Of a stretch of 14,190 nucleotides of DNA, positions 6,487-14,190 are shown piece by piece (position 1 is the first letter of the stretch; each line of letters begins with the position of its first letter). The notes beneath the pieces were generated by a model. It was not told where the DNA came from. It worked only from the letters and a program-made list of their open reading frames with translations, and made no database searches. The translations under genes were made by a program, and so were the position numbers. This DNA is from Leptospirales bacterium (lineage in GTDB: Bacteria > Spirochaetota > Leptospiria > Leptospirales > Leptonemataceae): positions 1-14,190 of the forward strand of contig JABAAI010000015.1 of assembly GCA_014238825.1 (NCBI GenBank), read 5' to 3'.

Positions 6487-7017
6487 TTAATCGTGCTTTA
6501 CGCCCTCGTTTATTTTATCGAACTTATATCCTTCACTTGTATATTTTAGACATTTAGCAGAATCCACACCCGGATTGGTCATTAACCCATCATTAGCACC
6601 TCTCATATTAACACCTTCTCTATAGAGGGTAGAATCATCAAAAAATATTTTAAGTGTAATGTCTCCCTTAGAATCAGCACCATACACTGTAGCCCAGCGA
6701 TTCCTTCCCTGATAAGTAAATGCTAGTCGCCACATCCTGGCCTTTGCTTGGGGTATAACCTGAGTAATGCCAAGCTTATAAACATTATTAGCACCAAATA
6801 TATCCTTTACAAAGAGGACATCGGCTCTTTTTCTTTCTATATCTATCTCCATACAATAGGGATAACCTTCCTTGCTTAGGCCTAGGAATTTATACATCTC
6901 CTTCCAATCATTAAGTCCCCAAACACCGCTAATAGCAGTAACAGGTACATTTTCTTGTTCAAGTAGGGCCTTTCGTTCGGCCTTAGCCTTAGCATGCGGG
7001 TCCTCTTTTTTCTCCTT
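6487..7017 (-). other. Unassigned C-terminal domain of the TpsA protein (residues 2317-2492)
   Basis: This 176-residue tail follows the membrane helix. It opens with a Lys/Glu/Ala linker (KAKAERKALLEQEN) and then a compact region starting SGVWGLNDWKEM, with alternating strands and three cysteines including C2316. The composition suggests a small beta-rich globular domain of lipocalin-like or immunity-like size. I recognise no family. Because it follows its own KKKRR-plus-helix element starting at Met 2289, it resembles an independent membrane-anchored protein fused in frame. Confidence 0.5.
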
Positions 7018-10000
7018 ACAAACATAAATCAAGGCTAAAATAGCGATAAGAGCTAAAAAGCCTATTGCTTTAATTCTTCTTTTTTTTTTTACTACCTCCA
7101 TATAATCAACACTATACACTTTATCCCAATCCACATTCGCTCCACGTGTTTTCTTTTTGTTACTAGAATGGTCCATAAACATCCATTGACCATCGGTATC
7201 TTTTGCGATTAAAATAAAGTGATTAGCTTTTCCATCCTCAGTTGTATCAACATGGGCAATAGCAACTTGTCTTCCGCTAGCATCCAAATTACTTTCTACT
7301 ATACCAGCAAAGTTACTATTATTTTGCCTATTAATTCGATGCATCCCCCTTTCCTGTCGCCATTCACCACTGCCGGTACTATAAGCCAAACTAGCGCCTG
7401 CTATATTCCCTTCTTGCAACTCTCCAAGATAAAATTCGCTTAGGTCACGATTATCATTGTTGCTAATATTTCCGTGCATATTATAACTCATAACATTACA
7501 AAGCTTAGAAAGGATCTTCAACGCTAATTTTTCCTTGTCATCTTTTCCTGCAAGCAGTAAATTTTTTGTATCGTTAAACCGCTCTTCTTTTGCATCTATT
7601 GCTTGGATTCTACGATTAAGCTTGTTTTGCTCAGAGCTATCTTCTGTCTGAGCTAATTCTGCTCGCAAATCATTCCTCTCTTGTTCTAAGTCTTCATCAA
7701 AACGCAAGTTATCTGCTCCTTCGATGATACCTTCTAATTTAGAAAGCAATTCTTGATTTGTAGAGTTTTGCTGATAACCAGTCGCTGTTAAACTTTCTAT
7801 TTCCTCAAAGCGCTTTTGGAGAAAGGCCTCTTCTTCCTCACTTAAGTTTGGCTTATTATTTAAGCTTGCACTTAGTTCCAAGTCATCTTCATAATTCCCT
7901 GTGTTTATAAAGTTAACGGTACTCTCGCTAAGCTCCCTAACACTAGTGCCTATACTAGAGAACAGGTTTCCCAAAAACCCTTCTCGCTCCCTTGTCGCTT
8001 CTCGCTTTGCTTCAAAGTCTTTCTTAACTCGAGCTATAGCTATCTTGTCTAACTCCGTGTCAATCCATTGATTAATATCGCTAATATCCACACCAATAAA
8101 ATCAATCAAATCAACTTTACTAAGAGTAACACTACGACTATCTGAATAAAAATTATTTTTGATATTACTTTCCATCTGCTCTGCTATCGTTTCCCCCAGA
8201 GTAGAAATATCTTTTTCCTTATCTGAATGTCTCAAGTCAGCTAAAAAATCTAAATCTTTTTTGCCGCTAAGAATCTCTTCAAAAAGCTTATCTGAATCTC
8301 TTATCTTATCTAAACCAATTAAAGACACTTCATTTTCCTCAAGGATACGTGACGCAAGCTCTGCATCTGTCTCCCAATTCCCCGTGTTGCCTCTGTGGTC
8401 CTCAAGAAGATAATGTTCTATTCGTTGTGCATTCTCAGCAGCAATGTTATCAATCCATACTTCTGTATCTGCTAAAAATTCTTCCCCTCCATCAAAATAA
8501 CCTATGACACTAGTTACAACACCTAGTTCCTCCTTGGCTCTGTTTTTAAGATCTAGGCGATGTAAAAACTCTGCTCCTGCACCTAAATCTTCGCCTCGCT
8601 GCTCTAGTTTATCTGCCAAGTCATTATTACCATGATTAGATGAAAATACTGCCGCGTTAGTAAAGATATCAGAGCTGTCTTTTAAAATGCCTTCAGCATG
8701 ACGAATCATTTTCATGCTGTCTTCAAATCTAAAGTTTCTGCTATCTTCTGCTACAGAAGAAGTCCTTTGACTTAAGTTTCTATAATTTTGAATAATGCCC
8801 ATTATCGGGCCGAGATCATAAGCAAAGCTCAATTCATCTTTATCATCTCTCGTAATTATTTCTTGTTTCCCAAAATCACGATTAAGACCAGAGATATCTG
8901 TTCCGTTCCCAGTTAGTATTTCACCAAAACCAATTGTACTATAGCTCATGCCTTCCTTATCATTATCAATCTCCTCATAGTTAAGTGAATAAGATGCTAG
9001 CGTGTCTTCATATTCAGGACTAGAAGAATAACCTACCCCTATACTCTGAATCTTGCTATCAAATTTGTCATAATTTTTTATGTCTTCCACGTTTAGATTA
9101 CCTGAAATATCAATAAGCAGATTAGTACCATCATAGCTGCCTGCTCCATCTTCTTCGTCCTCTCTAATATTCGCAATCGTACTACCTTTCATATAGGCAT
9201 CACCTCCCACTTTAATAAGAACAAACTCGCTTGCCACTATGCTCGTAATCTCATCCACCCATGCTTTAGTAGCTTCAATATTAGCATCACCATAACTCAA
9301 AGCACCGCCCATCGCTTCTCCGTACGAAAGATTAACACTAGCACTAAGGCTCTCAAAATCAGAGCTGACGGTATTTTGCACACTAGACAAATAAAAATCT
9401 CCTTCTATATCAAGCACGATATTAGCAGCTTTAGCAAATGCTCCCTCCATCTTAAAATCTTTAGCACTAGTTATACTTAGGGTACCATTTTTAGCTTCTA
9501 ATAACGAATGAATATGATTTGTACTTTTAGCAGAACTATTTGTCACCTCTTGACCCAGACCTAATTTAAAATTAACCACTCCTGCCGCTAATTGAGCGAG
9601 GTTAGTACCAAGAAAGATATTAGTACTGAGACTAGATGAATCGCTTTTAACATTTGTCTCAAGTGAGAGAATCTCTACGCCCTTTTCTCCATGTAGCTCT
9701 AAATCCCCATTAGAAGAAATAATTTCTGCTCCTTTGATTCTTAAATTTTCTCCCGCCTTTAAATTTATCGTACCTTTCTCAGAGAAAATAAAAGAGAGAC
9801 CTCCACTTTCGAATAGCTTCGTTTTTTCGTCTTTATTTGTTTCATATTCAAGATCGAGATTAGTTTTATCATCAAAAGATAAAGTCCATATCTCTTCCTG
9901 AGAAGAACTATAATTGCTTTCAGATAATTTAGCACCAACTAAATTAATGCTAGCCTCTGTACTAATATCAATATCATTTTCTACGCTTATCGCAATCCCT

Positions 10001-13000
10001 TCTAAATCTATATCCCCTGTGCTTTTAATAACTAAGCTGTTAGCAAGTAATTGCGTATAGGTAATTTCTCCTGTCTCTTCTGATTCCTCATCATCTTTGT
10101 TGCTAAATTCAACACTAAGGTTTAGCGAACTGACACCCAGTAAATGGTTATAATCAACATCATAGTCTGTAATACTTGTACTAGTATTACTAAAGTCTTT
10201 ATGTGTACTTAGAGCGCTAGAAACTTTAAGCTCATCTAGTTCTAGAGAGAGTTCCCCTCCCACAGATATTTCAGAAGCAATTATTTCCATTTTAGAGCCT
10301 AAGATAGAAGCGTTGCCACCAAAGCTAAGAACAGAGCTTAGAACACTCTTATCGATAGAGCCACTTATTACTCTTGTTATTTTTTCACTAGACTTTATAA
10401 TATTACCTTCGCTTTCTGCGCTCATAGTCTTCGCCTCATAATCATTTAGATCATATCCATTTTCTATTATAATGTTACCGGCAAGTTCCATAACCGCATC
10501 TTCTCCAATAATAAAATCACTAGCTTTTATTTTTAAATTACTATCAGACCTCAGAAACAAAGATCCACTTATCAGAAGTTCTGATTTTAGATTGCTTTTC
10601 TTATAAGCATCTCTATAAGATTCTCGACCTCTAATATCAAAACTCTGCTCTAAGGCGAGGCTATCAAATATAATATCACCACCAGCTTCTAAGTGGGCAT
10701 CTGCATATGAAGTAATACTAGCCCCTATGTTGCGTATCTCTCCACCGGCGATGAGACTAAGCTCTTTTTCATCTAGTAAACTTTCTAGCAATGCTATTTC
10801 TTCTTCATAGCTTCGTTGCTCTAAGTGTCCTGTGTAATTTACTAAAAAACTATTCTTAGATTCTTGACTCAAAACTTCATTAGTACCTTCTATAATATCA
10901 TCTAGCTCTTCAGCACTTAGATCACTAACTGTACTTTCATCTATAGAAGCCATAGGCTCTATAGACTCTATATACTCTATAGGAGCTATGACTTCAGACT
11001 CTATAACTTCTCCATCTACTTCTATTATTGATTCACTAAGCAGAATATCAAAATAATTATCTTTATCTAAATAGAAGATATCTCTTAGGCTCTCATTGAT
11101 TATGCTTCCGCCTGTCTTCATCGCTAATCTTCTTCCTGAAATAGTACCGCCTCTATTTAAGATATTTTCTCTAGCAAAAAATAAAATCTTATCTCCCTTG
11201 ATTATTCCTAATTTGTTGACTATATTTTGACTAGCGCTAAGCTGTATTTTTTCTTTGGCTATAATCTCACCTCCCGAATTAACAAAGTTTGCACTTTTTA
11301 TATTTATATTATTAGCACTAAGACTTGCGGCCGAAACTTGAGTTTTTTCTGCTGATGCTTGTGCTACATAGAATTGCGGGTAGAGTACTGTCTGTCCATT
11401 AACCTCCCTCTCTTCCATCCACACAATATCATTACTTAAATTCTCAACCTGCTCAGCTGTTAGTTTTACACCTACAGTAAGTTGTAATTCATCCTTTGCA
11501 TTTACCGCATTATCATAGAGTTCTTGCATTTGCTCTACTGCGCTTGTGATTGCTTCTTCTGTAAACTGTGTCCCTTTCTTATCAAAAATTTGATCTGAGA
11601 CGAGTCTCCATTCATAGTTAGGATCACCCAATCGTTGATTATGTTCTAAATCATCTAGACTTACGTCCGTATGCTCAAAAAAATAATCAGAACCTAGGTA
11701 ATTATCTATATTCTTAAATAAGTCGCGCGTTTCGATGAGGTAGTCATGATCTTTTTTTTGGTTTACCATAAATAGACTAGACTCACCTGCTGATAAAATA
11801 CCACGAGGCACATTATAAGCTGTTTGAAATCCTAAGCTATTCGTGGACTCACCAGTTTGCAAAGCAGCGCCTATATTTTGATTAGTCCCCATATTATTGA
11901 TATCAATAATAAGCTCCGTAGCAGATTCTATGATTGCTATAGCTTGTCCTCCAGGTATATTTGCTAAGTTAGTAATATAAGTAATGCTTTCCCGTGGTGC
12001 TTGGTCTGGAACCCATTGAGACTTATAAAAACAATCCCACTCCTGACACACACCTAATATTGCTCTAGCGCAGACTGTAGTATCATGAAAAACTTGCCAA
12101 TCCCTCTCAATATCTTTTACAAAATGATTTGAACCTTTGTTTATTATATCATCCGTGCTTATATAAATCCTAGCAGATGAGCTAATCTGGCTATATTCAT
12201 TCCTTAGAGTTTCAGTGTAAAAGTTGATACCATTTCTTGAAATTATCTGGGCGGACACTGCATCCGGATTGTTACCTACAATAACAGTCTTTTTACTTTC
12301 AGCCACAGTGGCTGTCCCCGTCCTACCACTACAATCTTCACAGGTATCAAAGGGAAGTTCAGGTTCGCCATTATCCACAAGAACAATATCAAAATCTTTT
12401 CTCTTGTTTTCTATTGTGAGACTGTGCATCTCGATCATTCCGTTCATTGATTCGATACGCCCAGAAGCGTTAGTAATGAAATTTGCTTTTATAAAATTTT
12501 TAACGCCGTCTGTTCCATTTTCTATCTGGCGTGCCATCAGGATATCGCCAGACGAGAGAATCTCTGCTCCTTCATCGTTCGTGAGCGTGATAAATAAAAG
12601 CTCCATTTCTCCAAAAGAGAAAAATAAACTCTTATTATTGATTGTGTATTTGCTAGCCAAGATTAATTTTTCACCAGCAGCGATAGTTCCTGCGTTTTCA
12701 ATATGATTTTCTAGGTTAAGCAAAGCAACTCCAACTTTTTCTAATTGCCCATTTTGATTTACCCCAGCGACTAAAAGAGCATCCTGCTCTAATTCCAAAT
12801 TCATCGCATTAATTTCTATATCTCCAGAAGAAATTAGTTTAGCACCTTCCGTAAGATGAACTTTATTATTTGTTGAATTTCGAACTAGAGCATCATCTTC
12901 CTCTGGTAAAATTGTTATAGCTATTTTGTTAGCAGCATAGATACTATTACTGATATCAAGACTGTCATTCGAATTCAAAGCTAGATTGTTTCTTATTTCA

Positions 13001-13965
13001 AATATAGAGTTTAACTCCAATTTCCCTTTAGCTGTAATTGTCATATCATAAGCATTACTCACCATACCATCCATTGTCCGAACGCCAACACCATCTTCCG
13101 TGCTCTCAATATAAATTCTATCTGCATACATGGCACCCAAAGCTCTTGCATCTAATGACCAGTTATGATTAGCAAGATTAGAGGTACCCGTTTTTATTTG
13201 GCTAACAATACGACGCCTTGCATAATCGAAATTATTCTTTCCTAAAAAGAAAGATATATTTGTCGCCTGTAATTCTGATTCAAGAAGGACTCGCCGGGTT
13301 ATAATATCAAAATATTCTATACCTTCACTATTGAGAGCAAGTCCTGATTGCGGAGGAAATAAAACTTCACCTTCATTTACAGCAAGGCCCAAGAATTTAT
13401 TACCGCCCCAAGTTGTATTAGCTGTTGTAAGCGTTACTCGTGGCGTATTAATGAAACCTGACCCCATGACTTCTATTCCAGCTGGATTAGCTAAAATATA
13501 CTCAGCAGAATCACCAGCAATTTCAAGATAACCTCGTAACTGTGAAGGGTTTTGCCCTATCACCTCGCTAATAATAATTTGAGCACTACCATTTTTCAAA
13601 TTGGAATTTGCCATAACAAGCCCAGCAAGCTCTGTCTGAACAAATCCTTGGCTGTTGTTATTGAGTATAAGACCTTCCTCTCCTACATTGAATGCTAGGA
13701 ATAGGTTGTGGGACACAGCATTAGCGTTAGGCTTTGCAATATTTAGAATAGGGATCCCGTTGGGAGTGACATCGATTGCTGCTTTTTTAGTCGGCACTGT
13801 TTGAGAATCTACGACTACTAGAGCTGAGGCACTAGATACATCCGCATAAACAGGAAAAATTCCTATCGTATAAATATAGCTGATACTTAAAATCAGTGCT
13901 ATAAACTTATTTTTTAGACTTATCTCCATAACATTACAATACTTTTTGTTTTTAATTATATTCAT
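6487..13965 (-). CDS. Giant TpsA-family exoprotein (filamentous haemagglutinin/CdiA-like) with candidate cysteine-peptidase C-terminus
   Basis: The 2492-residue protein begins with a signal peptide ending near A41 (PVYA). The two-partner-secretion domain follows (about 42-300), with the hallmark FNVGEEGLILNN (92-103), NPSQL (139-143), NPAGI (160-164) and LGAMYADRIYIESTEDGVGVR (about 276-296). FHA regions follow. One contains the family block LGSDYFF...QRLGD...YEWRLVSDQIF (about 755-800) and GVKLTAEQ...DIVWMEE (about 831-855) seen in CdiA/FhaB proteins. A second ends with the typical GLNRDFGKQEIITRDDKDE (about 1700). Residues about 1725-2146 are charged and helical. Then come a papain-like candidate (2147-2292), a hydrophobic helix (2300-2316) and an unassigned 176-residue domain. 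The AGGAG at 13972-13976 supports this start. TpsB is not in the window. Function as adhesin or contact-dependent effector is inferred; no VENN motif is seen. Confidence 0.9.
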   Translation of the reverse strand: MNIIKNKKYCNVMEISLKNKFIALILSISYIYTIGIFPVYADVSSASALVVVDSQTVPTKKAAIDVTPNGIPILNIAKPNANAVSHNLFLAFNVGEEGLILNNNSQGFVQTELAGLVMANSNLKNGSAQIIISEVIGQNPSQLRGYLEIAGDSAEYILANPAGIEVMGSGFINTPRVTLTTANTTWGGNKFLGLAVNEGEVLFPPQSGLALNSEGIEYFDIITRRVLLESELQATNISFFLGKNNFDYARRRIVSQIKTGTSNLANHNWSLDARALGAMYADRIYIESTEDGVGVRTMDGMVSNAYDMTITAKGKLELNSIFEIRNNLALNSNDSLDISNSIYAANKIAITILPEEDDALVRNSTNNKVHLTEGAKLISSGDIEINAMNLELEQDALLVAGVNQNGQLEKVGVALLNLENHIENAGTIAAGEKLILASKYTINNKSLFFSFGEMELLFITLTNDEGAEILSSGDILMARQIENGTDGVKNFIKANFITNASGRIESMNGMIEMHSLTIENKRKDFDIVLVDNGEPELPFDTCEDCSGRTGTATVAESKKTVIVGNNPDAVSAQIISRNGINFYTETLRNEYSQISSSARIYISTDDIINKGSNHFVKDIERDWQVFHDTTVCARAILGVCQEWDCFYKSQWVPDQAPRESITYITNLANIPGGQAIAIIESATELIIDINNMGTNQNIGAALQTGESTNSLGFQTAYNVPRGILSAGESSLFMVNQKKDHDYLIETRDLFKNIDNYLGSDYFFEHTDVSLDDLEHNQRLGDPNYEWRLVSDQIFDKKGTQFTEEAITSAVEQMQELYDNAVNAKDELQLTVGVKLTAEQVENLSNDIVWMEEREVNGQTVLYPQFYVAQASAEKTQVSAASLSANNINIKSANFVNSGGEIIAKEKIQLSASQNIVNKLGIIKGDKILFFARENILNRGGTISGRRLAMKTGGSIINESLRDIFYLDKDNYFDILLSESIIEVDGEVIESEVIAPIEYIESIEPMASIDESTVSDLSAEELDDIIEGTNEVLSQESKNSFLVNYTGHLEQRSYEEEIALLESLLDEKELSLIAGGEIRNIGASITSYADAHLEAGGDIIFDSLALEQSFDIRGRESYRDAYKKSNLKSELLISGSLFLRSDSNLKIKASDFIIGEDAVMELAGNIIIENGYDLNDYEAKTMSAESEGNIIKSSEKITRVISGSIDKSVLSSVLSFGGNASILGSKMEIIASEISVGGELSLELDELKVSSALSTHKDFSNTSTSITDYDVDYNHLLGVSSLNLSVEFSNKDDEESEETGEITYTQLLANSLVIKSTGDIDLEGIAISVENDIDISTEASINLVGAKLSESNYSSSQEEIWTLSFDDKTNLDLEYETNKDEKTKLFESGGLSFIFSEKGTINLKAGENLRIKGAEIISSNGDLELHGEKGVEILSLETNVKSDSSSLSTNIFLGTNLAQLAAGVVNFKLGLGQEVTNSSAKSTNHIHSLLEAKNGTLSITSAKDFKMEGAFAKAANIVLDIEGDFYLSSVQNTVSSDFESLSASVNLSYGEAMGGALSYGDANIEATKAWVDEITSIVASEFVLIKVGGDAYMKGSTIANIREDEEDGAGSYDGTNLLIDISGNLNVEDIKNYDKFDSKIQSIGVGYSSSPEYEDTLASYSLNYEEIDNDKEGMSYSTIGFGEILTGNGTDISGLNRDFGKQEIITRDDKDELSFAYDLGPIMGIIQNYRNLSQRTSSVAEDSRNFRFEDSMKMIRHAEGILKDSSDIFTNAAVFSSNHGNNDLADKLEQRGEDLGAGAEFLHRLDLKNRAKEELGVVTSVIGYFDGGEEFLADTEVWIDNIAAENAQRIEHYLLEDHRGNTGNWETDAELASRILEENEVSLIGLDKIRDSDKLFEEILSGKKDLDFLADLRHSDKEKDISTLGETIAEQMESNIKNNFYSDSRSVTLSKVDLIDFIGVDISDINQWIDTELDKIAIARVKKDFEAKREATREREGFLGNLFSSIGTSVRELSESTVNFINTGNYEDDLELSASLNNKPNLSEEEEAFLQKRFEEIESLTATGYQQNSTNQELLSKLEGIIEGADNLRFDEDLEQERNDLRAELAQTEDSSEQNKLNRRIQAIDAKEERFNDTKNLLLAGKDDKEKLALKILSKLCNVMSYNMHGNISNNDNRDLSEFYLGELQEGNIAGASLAYSTGSGEWRQERGMHRINRQNNSNFAGIVESNLDASGRQVAIAHVDTTEDGKANHFILIAKDTDGQWMFMDHSSNKKKTRGANVDWDKVYSVDYMEVVKKKRRIKAIGFLALIAILALIYVCKEKKEDPHAKAKAERKALLEQENVPVTAISGVWGLNDWKEMYKFLGLSKEGYPYCMEIDIERKRADVLFVKDIFGANNVYKLGITQVIPQAKARMWRLAFTYQGRNRWATVYGADSKGDITLKIFFDDSTLYREGVNMRGANDGLMTNPGVDSAKCLKYTSEGYKFDKINEGVKHD
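7018..7070 (-). other. Predicted transmembrane helix near the TpsA C-terminus
   Basis: Residues 2300-2316 (about AIGFLALIAILALIYVC) are hydrophobic and preceded by KKKRRIK. The strong positive charge on the N-terminal side is the pattern of a signal-anchor (N-in) rather than a stop-transfer helix in an already exported chain. A membrane helix here is unusual for a TpsA exoprotein. Cys 2316 lacks a proper lipobox context. Confidence 0.75.
7080..7099 (-). promoter_or_regulatory. A11 slippery tract preceded by GGAGGT inside the TpsA gene
   Basis: On the minus strand GGAGGT (7094-7099) is followed by AGT and then eleven A residues (7080-7090). In frame this reads GTA-GTA-AAA-AAA-AAA-AGA. One extra A (or a -1 shift) leads to TAA at 7070-7072. 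One missing A (or +1) leads to TAG at 7062-7064. An internal Shine-Dalgarno about 8 bases before an AAAAAAG heptamer parallels the stimulator arrangement of dnaX-type frameshift sites. No start codon follows the GGAGGT at usable distance, so it is not an ordinary initiation site. Confidence 0.5.
7090..7527 (-). other. Candidate papain-fold cysteine peptidase module (TpsA residues 2147-2292)
   Basis: The module contains KLCNVMSYNM (Cys 2156 at the start of a helix), NHFILIAKDTDG (His 2249 beginning a hydrophobic strand) and WMFMDHSS (Asp 2265). The C...H-(hydrophobic strand)-D order and the Cys-His spacing of 93 residues match papain-like folds such as YopT/C58 and C39-like domains. YopT-like domains are known in some haemagglutinin-type exoproteins. 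Assignment is by motif order only and needs profile or structure comparison. Confidence 0.45.
7528..8790 (-). other. Charged helical/coiled-coil segment of TpsA (about residues 1725-2146)
   Basis: After the last FHA-type repeat the sequence changes from Gly/Ser/Asn-rich beta-repeat to long Glu/Lys/Arg/Leu-rich stretches, for example EEEEAFLQKRFEEIESL and LEQERNDLRAELAQTEDSSEQ. These are predicted to be helical with coiled-coil character. It links the surface fibre to the C-terminal catalytic-looking module, the position held by the pretoxin region in CdiA, but it lacks that domain's VENN motif. Confidence 0.6.
13066..13842 (-). other. TPS secretion domain of the TpsA protein (about residues 42-300)
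   Basis: This segment holds the N-terminal right-handed beta-helix that is recognised by the POTRA domains of the outer-membrane TpsB transporter. Motifs NPSQL and NPAGI correspond to the family NPNL and NPNGI elements, and FINTPRVTLTT and LGAMYADRI are also conserved positions. Its integrity implies that a functional TpsB exists elsewhere in the genome. Confidence 0.88.
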
Positions 13966-13971
13966 ATTTTT

Positions 13972-13976
13972 CTCCT
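13972..13976 (-). promoter_or_regulatory. Ribosome binding site of the TpsA gene
   Basis: AAAAGGAGAAAAAT precedes the ATG at 13965, with AGGAG six bases upstream of the start codon. This favours Met 1 over Met 13, which has no such site. The resulting 12-residue extension before the basic signal-peptide n-region is in line with the extended signal peptides common in TpsA proteins. Confidence 0.8.
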
Positions 13977-14078
13977 TTTAAAAATAATAATATAGTGAAT
14001 TCATAAAGGAAATAGTATATTACACTCTTTCACATTATGTTCTAAATAAAATTGGGTCTTGCTTGTGCCGAATGTTGC

Positions 14079-14109
14079 GCATTTTTTTTAAATAATTTTA
14101 AAAAAATGC
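14079..14109. terminator. 31-base AT-rich palindrome upstream of the TpsA gene
   Basis: GCATTTTTTTTAAAT and ATTTTAAAAAAATGC flank a single central base. Ten outer pairs are perfect, followed by one T-T mismatch and four inner pairs. It could be a bidirectional terminator between the TpsA gene and its right-hand neighbour, or a DNA-bending or protein-binding site. The nearly GC-free stem makes it a poor classical intrinsic terminator. Confidence 0.35.
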
Positions 14110-14190
14110 AAAACTCTCAATTTTTTTTTCAATTCTTGTTAAAAAAACAAATTCACTTCTTCACAAGTGGGAGCATCGAGGTTCCCCCGC

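Larger units (their letters stand above)
13966..14190 (-). promoter_or_regulatory. AT-rich upstream region of the TpsA gene
   Basis: This 225-base region holds the AGGAG ribosome site and several A/T-rich -10-like hexamers on the minus strand, for example TATACT at about 14012-14020 and TATATT near 13992. None has a good -35 at 17 bases, so I do not place the promoter exactly. It also includes long A and T runs at 14081-14107 and 14121-14147. The final 25 bases are more GC-rich and may be the end of another gene. Confidence 0.35.

Noticed and set aside
7099..7101. ATG of Met 2289 as the start of a separate gene encoding the membrane-anchored tail
   Set aside because: The GGAGGT lies after, not before, this ATG, and no other ribosome site precedes it; the continuous frame with TpsA is the simpler reading.
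12224..12706. Plus-strand 160-residue ORF inside the TpsA gene
   Set aside because: Antisense shadow; the minus frame carries continuous FHA-family sequence and the plus product has no recognisable domain or ribosome site.
14139..14190. Minus-strand frame open from the window edge to TAA at 14139-14141 (16 codons ending NLFF), possibly the end of an upstream TpsB gene
   Set aside because: Too short to identify; the terminal aromatic residues and position are suggestive only. Sequence to the right of the window would decide.
1..14190. tRNA, rRNA, CRISPR arrays, insertion sequences and attachment sites
   Set aside because: Nothing with the required structure was seen; the only tandem arrays are the in-frame coding repeats described.

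Overview
The window is AT-rich and encodes Gram-negative features: outer-membrane beta-barrel style proteins, a LolD-type ATPase and a two-partner-secretion exoprotein. The chromosome-type parA-parB pair and a glyoxalase II suggest a proteobacterial chromosome. The low GC, tandem-repeat surface protein and very large adhesin/effector fit a host-associated lineage, but this assignment is inference and no marker in the window fixes the taxon.

Layout, left to right. (1) 1-1408: the 3' part of parA, cut by the window edge, overlapping a complete parB. (2) 1452-2273: a glyoxalase II-type metallo-beta-lactamase-fold hydrolase. (3) 2256-2636, minus strand: a small Cys/Trp-rich repeat protein, possibly a remnant, whose end overlaps the hydrolase end. 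(4) 2637-2794: a divergent, very AT-rich regulatory region with a good promoter for the next gene. (5) 2795-4078: a secreted, probably outer-membrane protein with 14 Gln-rich hexapeptide repeats after the signal peptide and a (Tyr-Asp)7 run in a predicted loop. (6) 4079-4165: two hairpins. (7) 4166-5713: a processive family 2 glycosyltransferase of the cellulose-synthase-like type. (8) 5725-6396, minus strand: a LolD/MacB-type ABC ATPase without its membrane partner. (9) 6487-13965, minus strand: a 2492-residue TpsA/FhaB/CdiA-like exoprotein. (10) 13966-14190: its AT-rich upstream region.

The most interesting part is the C-terminus of the giant TpsA. After the TPS transport domain, two FHA regions and a long charged helical segment come a candidate papain-fold cysteine peptidase module (C2156/H2249/D2265), then an A11 tract preceded by a perfect GGAGGT. 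After that come one hydrophobic helix and a 176-residue domain I do not recognise. Slippage in either direction on the A11 tract would end the protein within 10 codons, just after the peptidase-like module and before the membrane helix. This suggests a possible switch between a membrane-tethered long form and a short form, or an effector fused in frame to a membrane-anchored partner. No VENN motif, TpsB transporter or separate immunity gene is visible. Roles connecting the other genes to this one are not evident from sequence; the surface protein, glycosyltransferase, Lol-type ATPase and TpsA are all envelope-related.
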